The notes: generated from the sequence alone by a model not told the origin. A stretch of 64,000 bases of DNA from Austropuccinia psidii (GCA_023105745.1 JALGQZ010000019.1:5394001-5458000), one strand, 5' to 3'. Numbered from the stretch's first letter, positions 34,535 to 46,035 are shown. Numbers and translations are program-made.

Positions 34535-34550
34535 TTTTGGGGGCCTGGCC
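34535..34550 (+). other. Probable primer-binding site of G
   Basis: TTTTGGGGGCCTGGCC directly after the 5' LTR; element Q has TTTGGGGGCCTGGCC at the same place (50866-50880) although the LTRs differ. The tRNA is not identified. Confidence 0.6.
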
Positions 34551-35454
34551 ATGTTTTTGGACCATTTTGGACGTTATAAGTGAATTTTTTTACTTCTTTT
34601 CTTTCTTTCCTGACACTTGTTCTATCTTTTTTGGCATAATCATTTCTTAAATATATATATTTATCCTTATACTCATATTAAAAAAAGTACTTGTCACATG
34701 GCTAATAACCTCAAGACCCTTATTTTTGGCATGTTTTGTATATAAAAACACTTTTAGCCATTAATAAAGTCTTAATTTTATATTAAATTAAGACACCTGA
34801 TACTAATAAACCAAAAGTTGAGGTGTGGTTGGGCAGATTGTTAACTCAATTACCCTCTTACATACCACTTTTTAACAGTTTATACTTGCTAATTACAAGT
34901 TATTCTCCGAGATATTTGTATGCAAACAGTATACCAAATATCAGTAAGCTGTATTTCTGACATGACATTGTTAATTTAATTACACTGTCATTGTACAAGG
35001 GCATATTGTAGTAATATACAAGCCCAGAGGCCATTCTTAGACGTGCAAATATCATTTTAAGAAGTCTTAACTGACATTAAGCCCTCTTTTTCCTGTTCTA
35101 TTTCATTGGAAGATAACTTGATACCACTAGAAAGCCAGTCACAGGCCAACACACCAGTGACACCCTCAGAGCCAGAGGGCAGCAAAGGCAAAGGAAAGAG
35201 GCACAGTGAAGGCCTGATAACAGCAAAGAAGTGGACACCCATTGCCACACAGAAGAGTAGAAAACCATGAAATTCTGCTTCAATACAAGGTAAACCAACC
35301 TACATAACTTTTACAGGGAAAATTACTATAATTAACCCAGTTGTAACCTCTAAAGGTAAATTACCCAAATCAGCAGACAGAAAATTTTTACAAGGCACAT
35401 TCAAAGGTAAATACCCTAAGAACATAAAGTTTCTGACTGCTTGCAAACACTAAA

Positions 35455-36153
35455 ATGTCACATGTACACCTCAGAGATCTTGGCTTCCAAAGGAACCAGC
35501 CAGAAGACAGAGAAGGCTTGTCCAGAACCAGAAGACCTGGAGGAGGACACCTTGGACACAGTCGTGGATGGCAAAACAATGAGGGAGATGATATCAACCC
35601 TGCCATTCACACGCCAATTCAATGGAGACCTGAAACCAGAGGACTGGAAAGACATGGATCAAGTTCTTCAGCTCCACCAACTCCTCAAGCACCTATTCCA
35701 TTGGAGCATGGACAACAAGAGGTTCAACCTGGCATCTCACTGCACAGAACTTGGAGCAAGTTTCCAGAAGATCTGTCTCAAAGAGATAGACTTCAAAGAC
35801 CTTATTATAATTACCAAAGGTTTGAATCCTACCAGGAAGTTCAGACTCCTGGAGGCAAGGGCACAGAGGATAAGGGAGAATCAAGCCACTATCCAAGCTA
35901 TAGATGAACAGTTAACCCAGACAGGGCCTACTCAGATTCCTTCAGGCTCACAAGGAGCAGGCCAAATCAGCTCTCCAGTGGCTTCCCACCATTCGGAAAC
36001 CAACAGATCAATGCCCAAGAGTCACCACTCTTCCCAATTCCAGGAGGTTTCCAGGAGAATAAAAGGATACAAGGGGAAAAACAAGACCTCTTTCAGCCAA
36101 AGGCAGAAAGAATCAGACCCCATGATCCAGAAGGTGTTGGATTTGGTGAATGA
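35455..36153 (+). pseudogene. Element G gag-pol frame, N-terminal part overlapping ORF1
   Basis: The ATG at 35455 opens MSHVHLRDLGFQ, 7 nt before the ORF1 ATG and in the frame -1 to it. It is open for 150 codons to a TGA at 35905-35907, then open again to TGA at 36151-36153. The product is rich in Gln, Arg, Pro and Ser (RTRRPGGGHLGH, PPTPQAPIPLEH). The -1 relation to ORF1 is the same in E and Q, where this frame leads into Gag. In G later frames also lead into Gag (36570 on) after at least one shift. The role of this N-terminal extension is unknown. Confidence 0.55.
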
Positions 36154-36175
36154 AGTTCACAAGAACCAGAAGTAG
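35462..36175 (+). CDS. Element G ORF1, unknown basic protein
   Basis: The ATG at 35462 (MYTSEILASKGTSQ) opens an uninterrupted 237-codon frame. The first third is acidic (EPEDLEEDTLDTVVDG), then LKPEDWKDMDQVLQLHQLLK and LFHWSMDNKRFNLASH, and a basic Ser/Gln/Lys-rich tail ending VLDLVNEVHKNQK. The tail aligns loosely with the ORF1 ends of Q and E (helical, followed by a stop). No known domain. It lies between the primer site and Gag, so it is a leader-encoded accessory or N-terminal Gag-like protein. It is the only long intact ORF of this element, overlapping another open frame almost completely. Confidence 0.6.
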   Translation: MYTSEILASKGTSQKTEKACPEPEDLEEDTLDTVVDGKTMREMISTLPFTRQFNGDLKPEDWKDMDQVLQLHQLLKHLFHWSMDNKRFNLASHCTELGASFQKICLKEIDFKDLIIITKGLNPTRKFRLLEARAQRIRENQATIQAIDEQLTQTGPTQIPSGSQGAGQISSPVASHHSETNRSMPKSHHSSQFQEVSRRIKGYKGKNKTSFSQRQKESDPMIQKVLDLVNEVHKNQK

Positions 36176-37977
36176 TTGTAAACTACTCTAGAATCAGTAG
36201 GCCTAGTAATAGAAACATTACCCCCACCCAGACTGAACATAACATTTTCACATCTGAGAGTAACATCAACAGTGATACACTGTGGTTACACATGTCCCAA
36301 TATGCTGAGAAATCTGAAAAAAGTTTTCAGAACTTGAAGCAAGCCATGAGAGGATGATGAAATTAACAGCCTCCATGGATAAAATAATTAAAAATATTCA
36401 AGAAGGACATGCTCAATTGAGCAAAGCCTCTGAAGAAACCAACAAAAGACTGAATCTGGTCTTTGAATAACAACACCACATCATAAGGGACAGGGATTGT
36501 CTGGACCAAGACATGAAAAAATTGTTTAATGTCTACCATAACTAGAAGCCCCAACCACAAGGCAAATTTATGGAAAATCCATATCAACCAGATGAAATAA
36601 AACCAGATTCCATGTTGATGAATAAAGCAAGATCTCCATCAAAATACCAGGATGGAGTTGGCATGTCTTATTCAGAGAGGGAAGCCTTGAAACAGCCTCA
36701 TGAGGCCTCAAGCTGGCCCAAATTCTCTGGAACAGGAGAATATGAACATATGGAGCTCATAGATTATATTGTTGGGCTCTTCATTGATGTAACTAGGATA
36801 CCAGATGACTGGATTACTGCTAGATTGAATACAGAATTTAAAGGTCATGCTAGTATATGGTACACAGAAATGAAAGGAATCCATGGCAGAAGAAACTGGC
36901 CATGGTGGAAGAGTCAAATCATCCAAAAGTACAGTAATGGAGCTTGTATATGGCAAAAGACCATGTCATTTGGCTGACAAATACTCTGGGGACAAAGATC
37001 CATATGAGTGGTGTCTTAGACAGTCTAAAAGACTTAAATCCATTGATCCTCAGATGAACATCCAAATGAGGAATCACAAACTTCTGACACAACTTCCAGG
37101 AGAACTAGAGCATGCAGTAAAATTCAGATGTAAGCAAAATTGCACTCCATATGACATTGCTAATACCTTACAAGACATAAGGGAAAGAACTAATATATGG
37201 AAATTCACCCCATATAAGAGCAGTGGTTTCAAAGAGAAACAACCTTTCAGGGTAGAGTTTAAAGACAAACCCAAAGAAAGAGTGGCAGAAGTAGCAAAGA
37301 AGAAAAATTATTGTCACAATTGTGGTTCAACAGACCACTCTTCAAACAACTGCCCAAAGGCAAAGAAAAAATTCTATGCCATTGAGAAAGTCCCAGAGGA
37401 GGAATCCCCAACGGAGGATTCTGAATCAGACTGTATGGGTGATGCCATCAGAGGAATATCTGATGATGAACAAGACCCAAAGGAAGAATTTCTAGTAGAA
37501 TACAAAGAGGAAACCCCATTAGAAATTCAGGACATACAGTTGGAAGCAGGCATGCCACAGGATACTTCCAATAAAAACTTGTGCAAACACACACAAGATG
37601 CACAAACATTCCTGGTTACACCAACCAAAGGAATGGCACATATACATGGAAAAGCCACTAAAATGACTGTCTGCATTGACAATGCTCAAAATCCATTGAT
37701 CATTGACAGTGGGGCACACTGCTCCATAGTGGCCAGAAATTATCTGGATAAGCACTTCCCAAATTGGGAAAAACAGCTCTTTGCCACCAAGGCAAAGAAC
37801 TTTAAAAGTGACTCAGGGAGGATGACTTCCATTGGTACACATATCAAAGAGATAATTATACCCCACAGGAAAGGTAATATCAGAATCAACCCAGATTTTG
37901 TAGTGCTTGATGACTCCCAAATCCAAGGGTTCTTACTGGGAACAGACTACCAGAGGATGTATGGCATAGATATTTAA
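36154..37977 (+). pseudogene. gag: Element G gag and protease (broken)
   Basis: A helical spacer (HERMMKLTASMDKIIKNIQEGH region, 36340-36420) is followed by the capsid-like part 36570-36960 (WPKFSGTGEYEHMELIDYI, IPDDWITARLN, RRNWPWWKSQIIQKY). A shift between 36883 and 36977 leads to a 364-codon frame with YSGDKDPYEWCLRQSKRL, ELEHAVKFRCKQNC, the zinc knuckle CHNCGSTDHSSNNC (37312-37353, CX2CX4HX4C intact), an acidic linker, and the protease LIIDSGAHCSIV (about 37700-37735, catalytic Asp present). It ends at TAA 37975-37977 before the RT. Confidence 0.82.
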
Positions 37978-39774
37978 AACAGTGAAAACAGGCACATTAT
38001 CATTGGTACCAACAAGAAAAGAAATTTTCACTTGATATATACCATATATCTTCTCAAGATCCACTAGCAGAACTTCTGAATCAATTCAGAGAGGGACAGT
38101 GTAGCACTACACTCACCAGTAAACAAAAACAAAGTTTACTGAAGATGCTGAGAAAGAACAGACCAGCATTTCCCATTAGTGAAGAACCATTAGGCAAGAT
38201 CAAAGGCCATGATATAGAACTATATCTGGATGTGGAAAGACCTTATCCACCCATGCTTAGGAGACCTCCTTATCCAGCGAGCCTGGAAACCAGGAAAGAA
38301 ATTGAAAAACACATCAATTAACTCCTGGACATGGATGTCATCAGGAAGATTGGACATAATGAAATAGTGGAAATCACCACCCCTGTCCTAATCACCTGGA
38401 ATGATGGCAAGTCTACGTTTTGTGGAGACTTTAGAGGCCTGAACAGCTACACAAAAGCAGACAGGTACCCTGTACCCAGGATACCTCATGCCCTGGAAAA
38501 ACTGGCTAAAACCAAATACATAACCTAAATGGATTGTATGAAAGTCTTTCACCAGAATGGAGTCAAACCAAACTCCATGAAATTGCTCAGAATCATATTC
38601 CATATGGATATATATGAGTACACCAGGATGCCATTTGGCATCAAGAATGCACCAGCCCACTTCCAAAGGATTATGGACACAATATTTCAAGAAATATTGG
38701 AAGGCTGTATATACATTACATAGACAGAGTGCTAAGCAAATGTACACCCATCAATCTGAAAATTTCACTGAAAAAGTGTCATTTTCACCAACAAGAGCTA
38801 CTGTCTCTAGGACATAAAGTCTCAGGTCTTAGTCTGGCAATTGATCACAATAAAGTAGCAGCAGTACTGAAAAAGCCAGTACCAAAGACCATCAAAGAGA
38901 TGCAATCTTTTCTTGGGTTTTCTAGCTACTATAGAAACCACATCAAGAATTTCACCCACATAACTAGTACTTTATACAAGTTGTGCTCAAAAGATTTAGT
39001 TTTTGAAATCACAAAGAAAAGGAGGGATTCATATGAGAGGATCAAATATGAACTCACAAATGTACCTGTTCTCATCTTACCTGACTTTGAACTACCATTC
39101 AAGTTATACAAAGATGCAGCATGTAGTCAAGGCCTAGGAGCAGCCCTTCAGCAAAGACGATTTGTGGATGGTGAACCAAAAGAGGGAGTAATATGTTACA
39201 TCTCTGGGAAACTGAAAGATTCAGAGGCCAGGTATAGGGCCACCCAGACTGATTGTCTATGCTTAGTCTGGGCTCTGGAGAAACTCCATTATTATCTGGA
39301 GGGTGTAGTTTTTGAAGTCTACACAGATAGCACAGCCTTGAAGTCTTTACTGAACATAAAGACTACCAATAGACACATGCTGAGATGGCAAATGTCCATC
39401 CAGCAGTATAGAGGGAACATGACCATCATATACAATGAAGGTAAAAGCCATACCAATGCAGATGGCCTTAGCAGATGGCCACTGGATAATTTCAAGAGCA
39501 ATCCAGCTTATGACCCTGAAGTTGCAGCCAAGATCCCTATCCATTTGATGGAAATATATAGGAGGGAGAACTTAAGATTTTCCAAATGGGCACCAGAGAG
39601 TGGTACCCTTGAAATTAGAAAAACTGATTCAGAGGGAACAGAAACTCCCATATTGGGAATAAGCTCCCCAGAACTGCACAATGAATCTTTTAGTGCCTTA
39701 CTAAAGTCTTATGCCAGACACAAACAGTGTGGCATATTACTACAACTCCTTTGACAAAGGTACAGGAGTCCAGA
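37978..39774 (+). pseudogene. pol: Element G RT and RNase H (catalytic region deleted)
   Basis: Readable in several frames: MLRRPPYPA-like block near 38250, DMDVIRKIGHNEIVEITTPV (38331 on), CGDFRGLNSYTKADRYPVPRI, a TAA at 38526-38528, [21 protein letters not shown], then HYID joined straight to RVLSKCTPINLKISL near 38718: the second Asp of YIDD and about 16 further residues are missing. The connection and RNase H (PDFELPFKLYKDAACSQGLG near 39085-39145, [28 protein letters not shown]) run open in 38729-39754. It is cut at 39779 by T2 just after LLQLL. Confidence 0.82.
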
Positions 39775-39779
39775 ACTGG

Positions 39780-40090
39780 TGTGAGCCTGCAAGCATGTAA
39801 ACCTTTACCTGTTATACAGACCCCAATCACTTTCTTTAAGATTTTTTCTCATTTTCCTTCATTCTTTTGTATAAATATCAAATACTTAAATTCATTATGT
39901 TATAATATGTATTTAATCTTGTTGCTATGACTGATTCCGAAATATGTCATAGTATATAGTTCCCACTATGTCATCAATCTTGTTGTTATATCTGCTCATG
40001 TTGCTAAAACAAATCTTACCTCATTATAACAAAATTATTTCATATTATTTTGATTTCAAATTTGTACTTACAACATTTAAAGAGGATTAA
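39780..40090 (+). repeat. Inverted LTR half at the left end of T2
   Basis: 311 bp, reverse complement of 40370-40680. It begins TGTGAGCCTGCAAG and ends AAAGAGGATTAA at 40090, exactly the arm of hairpin II; one A follows, then the intact LTR from 40092. Confidence 0.85.
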
Positions 40091-40210
40091 ATGTTAGCTG
40101 GCGCCTCTTTTGTGGCTTCCAGACTAAATACTATGAGTTTTAATAAATCAAAAAGAAGTGGAATACTATAAATTTTACTTTAATAGATGCGTCACTGGTG
40201 TTAATATGAT

Positions 40211-40240
40211 GTACTGTTGGAATTAAGGCTTCAACAGTAT
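40211..40240. other. LTR hairpin I of the T family
   Basis: GTACTGTTG (40211-40219) pairs with CAACAGTAT (40232-40240), with a 12-nt loop ending GGCTT. The T1 counterpart pairs GTATTATTAGTG (2046-2057) with CACTAATAATAT (2068-2079), loop ending GCTT. Stem sequences differ while pairing is kept. Confidence 0.65.
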
Positions 40241-40349
40241 TAATAAAGTGTAAAAGTGAATTCAATCACTTAAAAGGTGAGAGCGCTAATATTTCTAAAA
40301 TAAAATGTAAGTAATTTTAATTGTAAAAATATATTTGGTTAAGAGCTCT

Positions 40350-40378
40350 GAGGATTAACTCAAAGAGAATTAATCCTC
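40350..40378. other. LTR hairpin II of the T family
   Basis: GAGGATTAA (40350-40358) pairs with TTAATCCTC (40370-40378). In T1 GAGG and ATCATTC (2204-2215, one bulged T) pair with GAATGAT and CCTC (2224-2234). The inverted segment of T2 breaks at this arm. Confidence 0.65.
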
Positions 40379-40928
40379 TTTAAATGTTGTAAGTACAAAT
40401 TTGAAATCAAAATAATATGAAATAATTTTGTCCTAATGAAGTAAGATTTGTTATAGAAACATGAGCAGATATAACAACAAGATTGATGAAATAGTGGGAG
40501 CTTTATACTATGACATATTTAGGAATCATTCATAGCAACAAGATTAAATTCATATTATAACATAATGAATTTAAGTATTTGAAATCTATACAAAATAATG
40601 AAAGAAAATGAGAGAAAATCTTAAAGAAAGTGATTGGGGTCTGTATAGCAGGTAAAGGTTTACATTCTCGCAGGCTCACATTTGGTAATACTAAAAAAAA
40701 TAGTTAAAAAAAAAAGATTTATTTATAGTAAATTGTATAAGTTTGTTGCATTTTTGTAATGATTTCCTGTATATTTTCATCTGTATGATAAAAGTTGTTT
40801 CTGTTGGCTGTAGAGTAAATAAAATATTTTATAATTACTTATTTGTCTTTATTCAATATACCCTCACACCACTTTTTTTCTTGTAGTATATTTCTTATTG
40901 TAATATATAAATTATCAATATGATTATC

Positions 40929-41924
40929 TCAGTCTAAGAGGTGGTAGATATTTGCTTTATTATCAATGTAAGTGGTAATATTTTTCAATATATTTGATAC
41001 TCTTTCTTTTGTTGAAATAGGTTGATTTTTTATTTTTCTTTCAATGTAATTTACAACTTTATTTAATATAGTTTCTTCTTCATTTTTATTAATAGTTGTA
41101 TCTATTGTTGCAAGCTTAATTTTGTCGATTCTGGAGCTAGCCTTACTGGTAGTAGGTCGTGACATTTGTTCTTTTGAAATATAGCTCTCGTTAGTATTTG
41201 TTTCATATTGATCACTGCTCAAAAGTCTGACAAAATGGTGAATTGTTAGTTTTGTATTATTACTGGGGTTGTTATTTGTTTTGATAGTGCTCACCTTAGT
41301 CTTTGTTCTATCAATACAAGGACCATTGCTATTCTTACTTGTAATAATGATTTTTTGAACTAGAGTATCATTCAATATAGGCGGCTTGTCGGCTTTAGAT
41401 GTCCTACCAGTATAGAAGAGACCAGATCGTACATTTTCAGAAGAATGAGTTATTGAAACCTTCGATATGGGGTCATCAGATGTATTTGATGAGGAGTTAA
41501 TAATATTATTTCTACTGTTATCTTCTGAAGCTGTATTGGTTGTTGAATAGTCTATGAAGCTTGCTTTATGTTGATTTTTTGTTATTGTTGTTACGGTTTT
41601 TCAATCCTCATCACTCAATTGTGAACCTGTATGTTGAAAGGACTTCAAATTGAGCTCTTTGGTAGTCCTTGGACTTCTGGATTGAAGAATTTCTTTAGAA
41701 TGCAATGATAACTTGTCATAATTACAAAATTCCTCTTGGGAATGGTCCTTTTTCCAGGCTTCCGATTGAGTAGTAGGTTTTCTTCCCCGACGACGAGAGG
41801 TAGAATAGCTAAAAGAGTAGTTACTGGTCATCATCTTGGATAGATGACCAGTAACAATGCTTATGTCTTTCATGAACAAAGACAAGGGTTTAAAAGCTTC
41901 AATTTCAGGGGGGACCATGGTCAT
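40929..41924 (-). pseudogene. T-family unknown protein, T2 copy (one TGA)
   Basis: Probable start is the ATG at 41924 or 41918 (ACCATGG). The single frame reaches 40929, interrupted only by TGA at 41601-41603. The N-terminus MTMVPPEIEAFKPLSLFMK, SIVTGHLSKMMTSNYSFSYS and STSRRRGRKP match T1; the middle is Ser/Thr/Asn/Lys-rich with little conservation; the C-terminal ILKNITTYID also matches T1. About 330 residues in all. There are no transmembrane segments, zinc motif or enzyme motif. A predominantly disordered basic protein is likely; function unknown. Confidence 0.72.
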
Positions 41925-42188
41925 CAAAATTTGATTGTTGTCGTTGGAGGATGGTACTGATGGCTCCAATGAGATGTTTAGATAATGATTCTATAGATTA
42001 AAGATTTATCTTATAGTACTATAGAGAATAAACATAAAAATCAGAATTAAGCATTGATTCTTGATTTTTGACGGAAGAGTCTGTTATAGAAAACTATATA
42101 TTATTAATTAGGTATTCCAACTTCTAATTAATTTATTAGATGTAATTAATTAATCAATTAAATCTAATATAACTTTTAATATATTAAA

Positions 42189-42778
42189 TGTTATCTGGCG
42201 CCTCTTTTGTGGCTTCCAAACTAGATACTAGGAATTTTAATAAATCAAAAAGAAGTGGAATACTCTAAATTTTACTTTAATAGACACGTCACTGGTGTTA
42301 ATATGATGTACTGTTGGAATTAAGGCTTCAACAGTATTAAAAAAGTGTAAAAGTGAATTTAATCACTTAAAAGGTGAGAGCGCCAATATCTCTAAAAAAA
42401 TGTAAGTCATTTTAATTGTAAAAATATATTTGGTTAAGAGCTTTGAGGATTAATTCAAAGAGAATTAATCCTCTTTAAATGTTGTAAGTACAAATTTGAA
42501 ATCAAAGTAATATGAAATGATATTTTTTTGTTCTAATGAGGTGAGATTTGTTATAGAAACATGAGTGATATAACAACAAGATTGATGACATAGTGGAACT
42601 TTATATTATGACATATTTAGGAATCAGTCATAGCAACAAGATTAAATTCATATTATAACATAATGAATTTAAGTATTTGAAATTTATACAAAGTAATGAA
42701 AGAAAATGAGACAAAATCTTAAAGAAAGTGATTGGGGTCTGTATAGCAGGTAAAGGTTTACATGCTTGCAGGCTCACA
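42189..42778 (-). repeat. T2 5' LTR
   Basis: 590 bp, TGTTATCTGGCGCC...GGCTCACA on the plus strand; hairpin I at 42308-42316 with 42329-42337. The internal side carries TTTAATATATTAAA, as in T1. Confidence 0.87.
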
Positions 42779-44268
42779 ATTGGAATCCCAGCTGGAAGGA
42801 CCCTGGTTAAGGGCCTATAAGGATAACAAGTTCTTCCTTATAGATGGCCTGCTCTACCACAGAGAAAAACACACAAATGCACTCGCAGTGGTAGACAGGT
42901 ACCGCATCTCTCTGATCCTGCAGGAATGCCATGACTGCCCCTATATGTGACAGATGAGTGAGGATAGGACCAAGGAGAGGGTAGCAAGCACAGCTTGGTA
43001 GTCCAAGTGGTAACAAGAGTTGAGTTAATACATAAACACTTGTGAAAGATTCCAAAAGACAAACAGGAAAACATGGGAATAAGTATGGGTTACTTCAACA
43101 TATAGAAGAACCAAAACTCCCATTGGAAATCATCAACATGGACTGGGTTACAGGCCTTGTCCCAGGAGGCAAAGAAAACTACAATTCCTGCTTGATCATA
43201 GTTGATAGGTTCAGTAAAAGCATGAGGTGTCTACCATGCCACAAAGAGGACACAGCCATGGATACTGCTCTGTTATTTTGGAATAACATCATATCTACCT
43301 GTGGTGTCCTTAAGATCATCATTAGTTACAGGCACCCAAAATTCACATCTGATTTTTGGACCAACTTGTATGACATGCTTGGAACCAAGCTTGATTTTTC
43401 CACAGCTTACCATCCAAAAACAGATGGCCTAGCAAAGAGGATGATCCAAACAATGGAGGACATCCTTAGGAGGTTCTGTGCCTATGGCATGGAATATGAG
43501 GACCATGAGGGATATACCCATGACTGGGTTACCATTCTACCAGCTGTCCAACTGGCTCATAATACAAGTCAGTACTCTACCACAGGAAGAACACCTGCAC
43601 TGGGAGAGAAAGGGTTGAATCCCTTGTTGCCTGTGGATCACTTGAAGAAGAATCTTCTGACCATCCACCCCACAGCCAAAGACTTCAATGATATGTGGAA
43701 GAGAGCTTGTGACACAGCTGCTAAATGCATAGCTGAGGCAAAAGATTATCATAAGCAGAGGTGGGACAAGACACACATAGAACCTGACTTTAAGTAAGGG
43801 GACCAGGTTTTAGTGTCTAAACTAAACTTCAACAATCTCAAAGGACCCAAGAAGATGAGAGACTCATTTTTAGGGCCCTTCACTATTATTAAGTTGGTAG
43901 GCAAGAATGCAGTGGAAGTCAAGCTCACAGAGGAGTTTTCCAGGAAACACCCAGTCTTTCAAATGAGTATGGTCAAGCCATACTTCCAAACAGAAGAGGG
44001 TAAATTACCCTCCAGGAAGAAGAACGTCACACCACCAGAAAAAGTGGAAGTATAGGACTCCCCAGGACCTGTGAGTAAGATCCTCAGGGCCAGGAAGATC
44101 AGACTTAATGGGAAGGATCAAAGACAATATTTAGTCAGATTCAAGAACCAAAAGCTGATAAAGACAAATGGTTGGCAGAAGATGCCGTACCAGATGGGAA
44201 CCTTCATTCAAGGAGATTCAGAGCCTCTAGGAGGACTAAACAGTCTCATCAATGATGAGCCTTTTTAG
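42779..44268 (+). pseudogene. pol: Element G integrase and chromodomain-like tail (broken)
   Basis: After T2: SQLEGPWLRAYKDNKFFLIDGLLYHREK, then ILQECHDCPYM and a stop at 42948-42950; the zinc finger His/Cys region is damaged. Core (43042-43797): [13 protein letters not shown] (43138-43180), SYRHPKFTS (43320-43345; the second catalytic Asp is His), [12 protein letters not shown] (43420-43460; the catalytic Glu is Lys). TAA at 43795-43797; NNLKGPKKMRDSFLGPFTII follows, then stop 44053-44055, and ILRARKIRLNGKDQRQYLVRF, the first strand region of a chromodomain-like fold. The last stop is at 44266-44268. Confidence 0.8.
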
Positions 44269-44278
44269 AGGGAGGGTA
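44268..44278 (+). other. Polypurine tract of element G
   Basis: GAGGGAGGGTA immediately before TGTCAGCC of the 3' LTR. Confidence 0.7.
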
Positions 44279-45717
44279 TGTCAGCCTGTGACTCAAAACC
44301 AGAGCACAAGTATGACAGCCAAAATACCATAAACCAATGGTATAGCGAAGATACCATCAAAACATGGAGCTGAGCCAAATCAGCTAAAAAGGTATCAAAC
44401 GAAAGATGAAACTCACCTCTTTCTGAAAATATAAGTCCCATCACCATAGGAAAAAGAATAACAAAGTCTTTCCTGCTCAAAGTTATTGCTGAGCATAAAC
44501 CTTAATTTTCACATCCCATCTAAACTCCAGAAGGAGAGGTTTAACCCCATCAATTGGGTATTTAAAATGAAGCTCTAAGCCCGGGCTATGAAATGGTACT
44601 ATCTAAACTGAGCTAGCGCCAGTATTACTTGAGTTATGACCAAATTCAGGCCAAATAAGGGTGAATAAAACATTCACCTCTCATCTAACATTTGCAGTTT
44701 TAGCATGAGATAACTAAAGTGGGTTCTTTTTGGAAAGAAAAAAATCAGGGCTATATGATTGTGCCATCTATTTCGCCGTAGCTCAACTAGAACAGAAGTT
44801 ATGGCCCAAATAAGCTCAATACACCTTTTTGACTAAACCATGCAAATGTACAAATATCTTATACATGGGATAACTTTGCCATATTTAATGATACCCATGG
44901 AAAATGAGGTACCATTGTGTAGAGCACATTCATGGCTACAAACTGAACCACTTTTGAGGTTAATATCTGAAGAATTGACAAAGGTATGGCTGTTTTAAGG
45001 TCAGATTCCCACATGCTGTCATATACAGCCTTACCACGGGATAATGTCCCATAAGCATGAATATGAGATGTCAAACAGACAAAGGAGCTTGTTTTTACTT
45101 CAATACCTCATATTTCAGTCAATACTGGGGTCCCATACAGTTTCTGTACAGCATTCTACGCGTCATACACATCAGAATCAGGCTGTGAGCTCCCCAGATA
45201 AAAGCCTTTAACCTGTATTGGTGAAAGCTGCCCAGATTTGGTTTCAAAGCCAAATATGAGCCCAATAAAGGCTATACACGTCTTTGCAAACCACAATTTT
45301 GTCTCAGAGAGTGCAAAAATCTTCACTTCCTCTACGTGGAAAGGTCTAACACCCTTTCCACCCCATTTCAGGATAAAAAGGAGGCTTTTCACAGCCAGAA
45401 TTGCTTTCCGCATCCTTCTCTTGAATTAATACATAGTACAACTGTCAAAAACAGTTATACTCTTGGAAAATAATCAGGTATACTATTAATTTACAATTGT
45501 TGTAGTCTTTATTATTGTAATGCAACAGGTAAAGCTGCACCCAGGGCTTTCAATAGTGCTCACCACCACTATTGCAAAATAGTAAAGCCCTTTTATTTCA
45601 TCTATAAACCCTTATTATCAATAAATACCTTTATTTTATCACTTTACTTCCGGGTCACAGTAAAAGTTAAAGTTGTAACTAGCCTAAATACTGCTTCTAC
45701 ATAGACTCAACCTGACA
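44279..45717 (+). repeat. 3' LTR of element G
   Basis: 1439 bp, TGTCAGCC...CAACCTGACA, followed by AGAAT of the target duplication. Confidence 0.92.
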
Positions 45718-46035
45718 AGAATGGTGCAATCACCCAAAAATAAAGTGCAATATCTTTTTCAAATGACACAATTTTCAATTTACCCACCAGAAAAAATGTC
45801 TCAAAGCTGTGAACTGACAATAATAAAATTCAGAATGGTGCAATCAACCAAAAATATGGTGCAATAGCTTGATGAAATGAAGCCTTTTAAATTTACCCAC
45901 CAGCAAAAATGTCTGAAGGCTGTGCACTGACAATAATAAAATTCAAAATCATGTAATCAACCAATAATATGGTGCAATAGCTTGATAAAATCACACCATT
46001 TCCAATTTAACGGCCATAAAAAATGTCTCAAGGTG
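45718..46035. repeat. 113-114 bp tandem array, right part
   Basis: Units start at 45720, 45834 and 45947 (periods 114 and 113), the last incomplete. Same phrases as 32867-33094, so the array once was continuous and held at least five units. Confidence 0.88.

Larger units (their letters stand above)
40092..40680 (-). repeat. T2 3' LTR
   Basis: 589 bp, TGTTAGCTGGCGCC...GGCTCACA on the plus strand. It aligns with the 42189-42778 copy nearly throughout, and at its ends and hairpins with the T1 LTRs. Confidence 0.87.
39780..42778 (-). mobile_element. T2: second T-family element, with inverted LTR piece
   Basis: Minus-strand core 40092-42778: LTRs 42189-42778 (5') and 40092-40680 (3'), internal 40681-42188. 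An extra 311 bp at 39780-40090 is an inverted copy of the LTR's outer half. ACTGG (39775-39779) and ATTGG (42779-42783) flank the whole unit as a 5-bp duplication with one mismatch, and excision restores the G reading ...SPELESQLEGPWL. Both outermost ends are therefore TGTGAGCC/GGCTCACA, the same LTR end. Coding content is one ORF homologous to that of T1. Confidence 0.87.
33098..45717 (+). mobile_element. Element G, Ty3 chromodomain-type, with T2 nested
   Basis: LTRs 33098-34534 and 44279-45717 (TGTCAGCCTGTGACTC...CAACCTGACA; 5' copy ends TA), 1437 and 1439 bp. Target duplication CGAAT (33093-33097)/AGAAT (45718-45722), one mismatch. Both flanks are the same tandem repeat, which confirms the boundaries. 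The internal part has a primer-site-like TTTTGGGGGCCTGGCC, ORF1, gag, protease, RT, RNase H, integrase and a chromodomain-like tail. It is interrupted by T2 (39780-42778). It is 12.6 kb with T2, about 9.6 kb without. It is inactive: several shifts and an RT deletion. Confidence 0.93.

Noticed and set aside
44279..45717. Short ORFs repeated in both G LTRs
   Set aside because: Repetition follows from the LTRs being copies; no conserved start or domain.
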